Assembly (NCBI GenBank): GCA_023253905.1
Contig: JALREG010000369.1
Location: 1-9,960 of the forward strand
DNA length: 9,960 nucleotides
Direction: 5' to 3'
DNA from: Burkholderiaceae bacterium
Lineage (GTDB): Bacteria; Pseudomonadota; Gammaproteobacteria; Burkholderiales; Burkholderiaceae
The notes beneath the pieces were generated by a model, which saw only the letters and a program-made list of their open reading frames with translations, had not been told where the DNA came from and did not search any database. The number at the start of each line of letters is the position of its first letter. Position 1 is the first letter of the stretch. The position numbers were made by a program, and so were the translations under genes. Shown piece after piece: positions 6,701-9,960 of the stretch.

Positions 6701-7342
6701 GGTTTTTATCTCGCCATGCATGACCTCGAGATCCGCGGCGCAGGCGAGGTGCTGGGCGATTCGCAATCCGGCGAGATGCAGCAGGTGGGCTTCTCAATGT
6801 ATACCGACATGCTCACCGAGGCCGTTCGCGCGCTGAAGGAAGGCCGCGACCCCGACCCTGGCGCGCCACTCGCGGCCACGACCGAAATCAAGCTGCATGT
6901 CCCGGCACTGTTGCCCGCCGATTACTGCGCTGATGTGAACGAACGACTGAGCCTCTACAAACGACTCGCTGGCGCCGATAGCGATGACAGGCTGCGCGAA
7001 TTACAGGAAGAACTGATCGATCGCTTCGGAAAATTGCCCGAGCCGGCCGTGGCCCTGTTTGAGACCCACCGGCTCAGAATCGCCTGTAAGCCACTTGGCA
7101 TCATCAAGATCGATGCGGCCGCAGAGGCGGTCGTGGTGCAGTTCATCGAGAAGCCCCCCATCGATCCCGGTCAGATCATTGGACTCATTCAGCGCCGCCG
7201 TGACGCGCGGATGAGCGGCCAGGACCGAATCCGCTTCACACTCGCTACGCCCGATCTTAAATCCCGGGTCCGGGCAATCCGTGACATCCTGGCGGGTCTC
7301 GCAACGCCCGTGCCGCCCCCGTCCGGCAAGAAAAAATCGTGA
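3770..7342 (+). CDS. mfd: Transcription-repair coupling factor Mfd, TTG start
   Basis: Mfd is the DNA translocase that removes RNA polymerase stalled at lesions and recruits UvrA for nucleotide excision repair. The predicted protein is 1190 residues, against 1148 in E. coli. The N-terminal UvrB-like module has DWETLPWDAFSPHDD (87-101) and GEYCVRGGLIDLYPMG (175-190). The RNA-polymerase-interaction domain begins around VVHVQHGIGRYQG (519-531). The translocase core has Walker A GDVGFGKT (664-671), Walker B DEEH (765-768), TATPIPRT (791-798), TTIIETGID (904-912) and RGRVGRS (936-942). The C-terminal TRCF domain starts near residue 1038. Extra length lies partly in a polar linker around 355-400. 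No in-frame ATG lies near the family N-terminus; the frame is open back to 3317, but that part is antisense to ispD and does not resemble Mfd. TTG at 3770 gives a proline-rich N-terminus leading into the domain and is the best start I see. The stop overlaps the serB start. Confidence 0.95.
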   Translation: MNPPTLPPPHRTAAPATLPAPPRTGHISSLPACHGSSDGALIAALATREAAHGRTLLVVTASAADAPRLRDELAWFAPTLRIALLPDWETLPWDAFSPHDDLISERLSTLHSLSAGTLDVVVTAATTALHRLAPASFVAARTFRFRKGQKLDEARLRAQLTAAGYEHVSQVVHPGEYCVRGGLIDLYPMGATLPFRLDLFDDELESIRTFDPDSQRSLYATQEVRLLPGREFPVDDEARNAFRARWRERFEGDPSRSPIYRDIGNGVLAPGIEYWMPLFHGSMATVFDYLRDNALVLTHGDVEQSAARFLLDAGQRHRFLAHDPERPLLSPAELFITVDDFFALARRLGRWTMPRITSGQPPTEEVGATAVEPHPATDSAELQRDRYATPLPHLEVNRRAERPLGRLVDWLDSTSGRTLIVAESPGRRETIAELLQQEGIDAPVVEGWQQFIDQALPAALVVGPLQEGFSLTDSTLAVITEGELFAGTARRSRRGRRESATNVDSLIRDLAELKIGDPVVHVQHGIGRYQGLITMDLGDGPTEFLHLVYAGEATLYVPVAQLHVIGRYSGAAPEDAPLHQLGSGQWEKARARAARHARDAAAELLDLYARRAARAGHAFGFAARDYEAFAEGFGFEETPDQLAAIHAVVQDLIAARPMDRLVCGDVGFGKTEVALRAAFIAAADGRQVAVLCPTTLLAEQHFRTFSDRFADFPVRLAELSRFRSSAETRESVERINRGEIDIVIGTHKLLSADLKFRNLGLVIIDEEHRFGVRQKEALKALRAEVDVLTLTATPIPRTLAMSLEGIRDFSVIATAPQKRLAIRTFVRRESDATIREALLRELKRGGQAYFLHNEVDTINNRRTRLAELMPEARIEVAHGQMPERELERVMRDFHQQRFNILLCTTIIETGIDVPSANTIVIHRADRFGLAQLHQLRGRVGRSHHQAYAYLLIPDESAITRDASKRLDAIQAMEELGSGFYLAMHDLEIRGAGEVLGDSQSGEMQQVGFSMYTDMLTEAVRALKEGRDPDPGAPLAATTEIKLHVPALLPADYCADVNERLSLYKRLAGADSDDRLRELQEELIDRFGKLPEPAVALFETHRLRIACKPLGIIKIDAAAEAVVVQFIEKPPIDPGQIIGLIQRRRDARMSGQDRIRFTLATPDLKSRVRAIRDILAGLATPVPPPSGKKKS

Positions 7343-8184
7343 GTACGCTGATCGTTCAGCACCCTTTCCTGTCTCGTATCGCGATTGATGCGTTCACTGT
7401 GCTCGCCGGGCACCCGCCTGATCGTGCGGCCGGCCAACTCGCACTCTGGCGTCGCGTATCCATCAAAGGTGAGGCCCTTGAGGCCGCAGCCGAGGCGAAT
7501 CAGGTTGACGCCGAAATCGTGGCGCCCGATTTGCGACTCAGTCGCTTCGGACTCGCCGCATTCGATATGGATTCCACGCTCATTACCATCGAGTGCGTCG
7601 ATGAAATCGCAGACTTCGCCGGCCGCAAGGCCGAGGTCGCTGCGATCACCGAAGCCGCGATGCGCGGTGAAATCAGCGACTATGACGACAGCCTGCGACG
7701 GCGCGTGGCATTGCTCGAAGGACTACCGGAGTCGGTGCTGCAGCGAGTATGGGATGAGCGGGTCGAACTGAGCCCGGGCGCCGACACGCTGGTGCGACGT
7801 ATGAAGGCCAGTGGTCTGCAACTCCTCCTCGTGTCCGGCGGCTTCAGCTTCTTCACCGATCGGCTCGCAGCACGCCTTGGCATTGCGCATGTCCAGTCCA
7901 ATCGACTCGAGGTCAGCCATGGGCGGCTCACCGGACGCCTGGTAGGCCCCGTGATCAATGCCGCCGCCAAGCGGGTGGCACTGGAACATACGGCAGCACG
8001 CATCGGCTGCCCACTCTCCCGTACCATCGCAGTCGGGGACGGCGCCAACGATCTGCAAATGATGTCGGTGGCCGGACTGTCAGTGGCATATCGGGCTAAA
8101 CCGCTGGTTCGCAACGAAACCACTCACGCCATCAATCACGGCGGACTCGATTCGCTCCTCGGTCTGTTCGAAGACACGCGCTGA
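7339..8184 (+). CDS. serB: Phosphoserine phosphatase SerB
   Basis: SerB hydrolyses O-phosphoserine to serine, the last step of serine synthesis from 3-phosphoglycerate, in the cytosol. The 281-residue protein has a poorly conserved N-terminal region of about 70 residues, in the place of the regulatory ACT-like region of longer SerB proteins, then a HAD-superfamily domain. Motif I is DMDSTLI (76-82), with nucleophile Asp76 and acid/base Asp78; Glu85 follows in the 'IECVDEIA' stretch. Motif II is Ser166-Gly-Gly-Phe, motif III is Lys211 in 'NAAAKR', and motif IV is GDGANDL (233-239) with Asp234 and Asp238. All catalytic positions are intact. The GTG start at 7339 shares GTGA (7339-7342) with the mfd stop, so translation is probably coupled. 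Upstream is only an A-rich run rather than a clear Shine-Dalgarno site. Confidence 0.95.
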   Translation: MSTLIVQHPFLSRIAIDAFTVLAGHPPDRAAGQLALWRRVSIKGEALEAAAEANQVDAEIVAPDLRLSRFGLAAFDMDSTLITIECVDEIADFAGRKAEVAAITEAAMRGEISDYDDSLRRRVALLEGLPESVLQRVWDERVELSPGADTLVRRMKASGLQLLLVSGGFSFFTDRLAARLGIAHVQSNRLEVSHGRLTGRLVGPVINAAAKRVALEHTAARIGCPLSRTIAVGDGANDLQMMSVAGLSVAYRAKPLVRNETTHAINHGGLDSLLGLFEDTR

Positions 8185-8205
8185 GGCAGGCTCGTAGCGC
8201 CTCAG
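8181..8205. terminator. Stem-loop holding both stop codons of serB and rimO
   Basis: CTGAGGC (8181-8187) pairs perfectly with GCCTCAG (8199-8205). An inner GCT/AGC stem (8190-8192 with 8196-8198) closes a three-base CGT loop, with a two-base bulge on one side. The serB stop TGA (8182-8184) and the rimO stop (8204-8202 on the minus strand) sit symmetrically in the two arms. The structure can form in transcripts from either side, so it could serve as a shared 3' end. Neither side has the U-run of a classical intrinsic terminator, so the hairpin is certain as sequence but termination is inferred. Confidence 0.5.
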
Positions 8206-9584
8206 GCGGCGTTCACCATTTCACCTTCGAGATCATGTTCGTCGGCACCTGTGATGCGGACCTGAACAAACCCGCCGATCGGCAAGGGGCCGCTCCCGCC
8301 AAACCGGACCACGCCGTCGATCTCGGGCGCATCCATCTGCGTGCGCCCGACCGCACAGGCGTCCTCATCTGACTCTTCGATCCCATCCACCAGCACCCGC
8401 ATCGTGCGACCGACAAAGCGCTGCAGACGTTCGGCAGAGATCTCGGCCTGAACCTGCATGAACCGCTCGCGACGCGCCTCGCGCACCGATTCTGGCAGCG
8501 CCCCCGGCAGGTCATTGGCGGTGGCCCCATCAACGGGCGAGTAAGCAAAGCAGCCAACGCGATCAAGACGCGCCTCGCGCAGGAAGTCGAGCAGCGAGTC
8601 GAACTCTGCCTCGGTCTCGCCGGGAAAGCCTGCGATAAAGGTGCTGCGCACGGTGATGTCAGGCACGATCGCCCGCCAGGCCTGTATCCGCTCGATGTTG
8701 CGCTCGCCACTGGCCGGCCGCTTCATCAGCTTCAGAATGCGCGGATGAGCATGCTGGAAAGGCACATCCAGATAAGGCAGCACCAGGCCCTCAGCCATCA
8801 ATTCAACGAGCTGATCCACATGCGGATACGGATATACATAATGCAAGCGAACCCAGGCGTCGTGCTCACGGGCAGCCATGCCCAGTTCGCGCGCGAGCTC
8901 ATGGACGCGGGTACGAACCGGCCGGCCCTCAACGAACCCGGTGCGATAGCGTACATCGACTCCGTAGGCACTGGTGTCCTGCGACACCACCAGCAGTTCG
9001 CGCACGCCTGAGGCAAATAACGCCCGTGCTTCGCGCACCACGTCGCCGATCGGACGACTGTCGAGATCGCCTCGCATCGAGGGGATGATGCAGAAGCTGC
9101 AACGGTGGTTACAGCCTTCGGAAATTTTCAGGTAGGCGTAATGCCTCGGGGTGAGCTTGATGCCCGCCTCAGGCACGAGATCGGTAAACGGATCATGCGG
9201 CCGGGGTAACGCCCGATGAACATGCGCCATCACTTCCTCGGTCGCGTGAGGACCCGTTACAGCGAGCACGCTGGGATGCACTTCCTCAACAAGCGTCGAC
9301 CCCGGGCTGCTGCCCGCTTTCGCGCCCAGGCAGCCGGTGACGATCACCTTGCCGTTTTCTGCCAGCGCTTCGCCAATGGCATCGAGCGACTCGCGCACCG
9401 CATCGTCGATAAAGCCGCAGGTGTTGACGACCACAAGGTCGGAACCGTCGTACGAGCCCGACACCTCATAGCCTTCAGCGCGAAGCTGCGTGAGGATACG
9501 CTCGGAGTCGACCAGTGCCTTGGGGCAACCCAGCGACACGAAGCCGACCTTGGGGACCGACTTTCTCTTGCGGGCCGCGCTCAC
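8202..9584 (-). CDS. rimO: Ribosomal protein S12 methylthiotransferase RimO
   Basis: RimO is a radical-SAM enzyme that adds a methylthio group to a conserved aspartate of ribosomal protein S12 (Asp89 in E. coli). The 460-residue protein has the N-terminal UPF0004 domain with Cys20 (in [13 protein letters not shown]), Cys56 (NTCGFI) and Cys85 (TGCLG), which bind one [4Fe-4S] cluster. The radical-SAM motif CNHRCSFC supplies Cys158, Cys162 and Cys165 for the second cluster. 'YLKISEGC', 'RGDLDSRP' and '[10 protein letters not shown]' are typical of RimO rather than the tRNA-modifying MiaB. A TRAM domain of about 65 residues ends the protein. The GTG start at 9584 shares GTGA (9584-9581) with the phaR stop; no in-frame ATG appears before residue 170, so GTG is well supported. 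No strong Shine-Dalgarno site is visible, consistent with coupling to phaR. It converges on serB with a 17-base gap. Confidence 0.96.
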   Translation of the reverse strand: MSAARKRKSVPKVGFVSLGCPKALVDSERILTQLRAEGYEVSGSYDGSDLVVVNTCGFIDDAVRESLDAIGEALAENGKVIVTGCLGAKAGSSPGSTLVEEVHPSVLAVTGPHATEEVMAHVHRALPRPHDPFTDLVPEAGIKLTPRHYAYLKISEGCNHRCSFCIIPSMRGDLDSRPIGDVVREARALFASGVRELLVVSQDTSAYGVDVRYRTGFVEGRPVRTRVHELARELGMAAREHDAWVRLHYVYPYPHVDQLVELMAEGLVLPYLDVPFQHAHPRILKLMKRPASGERNIERIQAWRAIVPDITVRSTFIAGFPGETEAEFDSLLDFLREARLDRVGCFAYSPVDGATANDLPGALPESVREARRERFMQVQAEISAERLQRFVGRTMRVLVDGIEESDEDACAVGRTQMDAPEIDGVVRFGGSGPLPIGGFVQVRITGADEHDLEGEMVNAA

Positions 9585-9960
9585 TTCTGGCGCGGCGCAG
9601 CGCCGGGAAAGTTCATATTCTGAAAGACGCTACGCGTTTGCGCCGCCATCTGATCCTGCATCTGCATAAAGAGAGTCTTGCTCTGGTCGATGTAGTTACC
9701 CATCATCGCCTGCATCATAGGCGCCTGCATCGCCATGAACTGCGCCCACACCTCGGCACTCGGCATGGTTCCCGGGTCATAAATTGACTTGGACTGCTCC
9801 TGCAATTTGTCCTGGATTTCGACAAATGACTGCATCGTCTTTTCCAGATAAGCGCCCATCATGCCCTGCATTGCATGACCGTAAAACCGAATGATCTGCG
9901 CGAGCATAGGTGATGTGAACAGCGGCGCACCGCCGGCTTCTTCCTCGAGAATGATCTGCA
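9581..9960 (-). CDS. phaR: Polyhydroxyalkanoate synthesis regulator PhaR, C-terminal part
   Basis: Only the last 125 residues are in the window; the DNA- and polymer-binding N-terminal region lies beyond 9960. PhaR proteins repress the phasin gene and often their own gene, and are released when they bind polyhydroxyalkanoate granules. The visible part begins [10 protein letters not shown] and continues with [19 protein letters not shown], a recognisable PhaR stretch. It then has two tandem copies of an amphipathic Met/Gln-rich unit: [20 protein letters not shown] and [20 protein letters not shown], each followed by a 'Q-D-K/Q-L/M' helix ending in SIY or SVF. These match the repeated PHB-accumulation regulatory domain. 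The open frame continues to the edge, so the ATG at 9907 is an internal methionine, not the start. The stop overlaps the rimO start by four bases, so phaR and rimO are probably co-transcribed. No phaCAB genes are visible, but they could lie to the right. Confidence 0.92.
   Translation of the reverse strand, partial: QIILEEEAGGAPLFTSPMLAQIIRFYGHAMQGMMGAYLEKTMQSFVEIQDKLQEQSKSIYDPGTMPSAEVWAQFMAMQAPMMQAMMGNYIDQSKTLFMQMQDQMAAQTRSVFQNMNFPGAAPRQK

Noticed and set aside
1..9960. CRISPR arrays, defence systems, mobile elements, RNA genes or a novel multi-gene system
   Set aside because: I saw no regularly spaced repeats, transposase- or integrase-like proteins, tRNA-like folds or unexplained long gaps. 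The genes are largely recognisable housekeeping families.

Overview
The window looks like core chromosome of a GC-rich betaproteobacterium, most likely of the order Burkholderiales. I infer this from the PhaR regulator upstream of rimO, the separate ispD and ispF genes next to mfd, the mfd-serB pair, and the style of the DUF5666 lipoprotein. No database search was possible, so the placement rests on recognising families and gene order. Nine protein-coding genes fill nearly all of the window, and two of them run off its ends. I see no tRNA, rRNA, CRISPR array, transposase, integrase or other mobile-element signature. No gap between genes exceeds about 150 bases.

Left part (1-2500). A minus-strand gene encodes a large secreted lipoprotein built from about six DUF5666-type repeats; its C-terminus lies beyond position 1. 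Its GTG start has a good Shine-Dalgarno site and a near-consensus sigma-70 promoter whose 17-base spacer holds a perfect inverted repeat. A small VOC/glyoxalase-fold gene (GLOD5-like) lies divergently from it. That gene converges on a small GNAT-like gene of the YjdJ/NATD1 type.

Centre (2213-8184). Reading leftward, ispD, ispF and the GNAT-like gene form an apparent operon. ispD and ispF are consecutive parts of the MEP isoprenoid pathway, with the kinase step (IspE) between them encoded elsewhere. Reading rightward, mfd (transcription-repair coupling factor) and serB (phosphoserine phosphatase) form a second operon joined by a 4-base GTGA overlap. The starts of ispD and mfd are only 26 bases apart. 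mfd has no in-frame ATG near its proper N-terminus and appears to use TTG.

Right part (8202-9960). phaR (polyhydroxyalkanoate synthesis regulator, C-terminal part only) and rimO (methylthiotransferase for ribosomal protein S12) are read leftward, again joined by a GTGA overlap. rimO converges on serB, and a stem-loop contains both stop codons.

The genes serve unrelated housekeeping roles: isoprenoid precursors, DNA repair, serine synthesis, ribosome modification and carbon storage. I did not find a novel multi-gene system. The most interesting signals are regulatory: the palindrome inside the lipoprotein promoter, the compressed ispD/mfd divergent start region, and the shared stop-codon hairpin.
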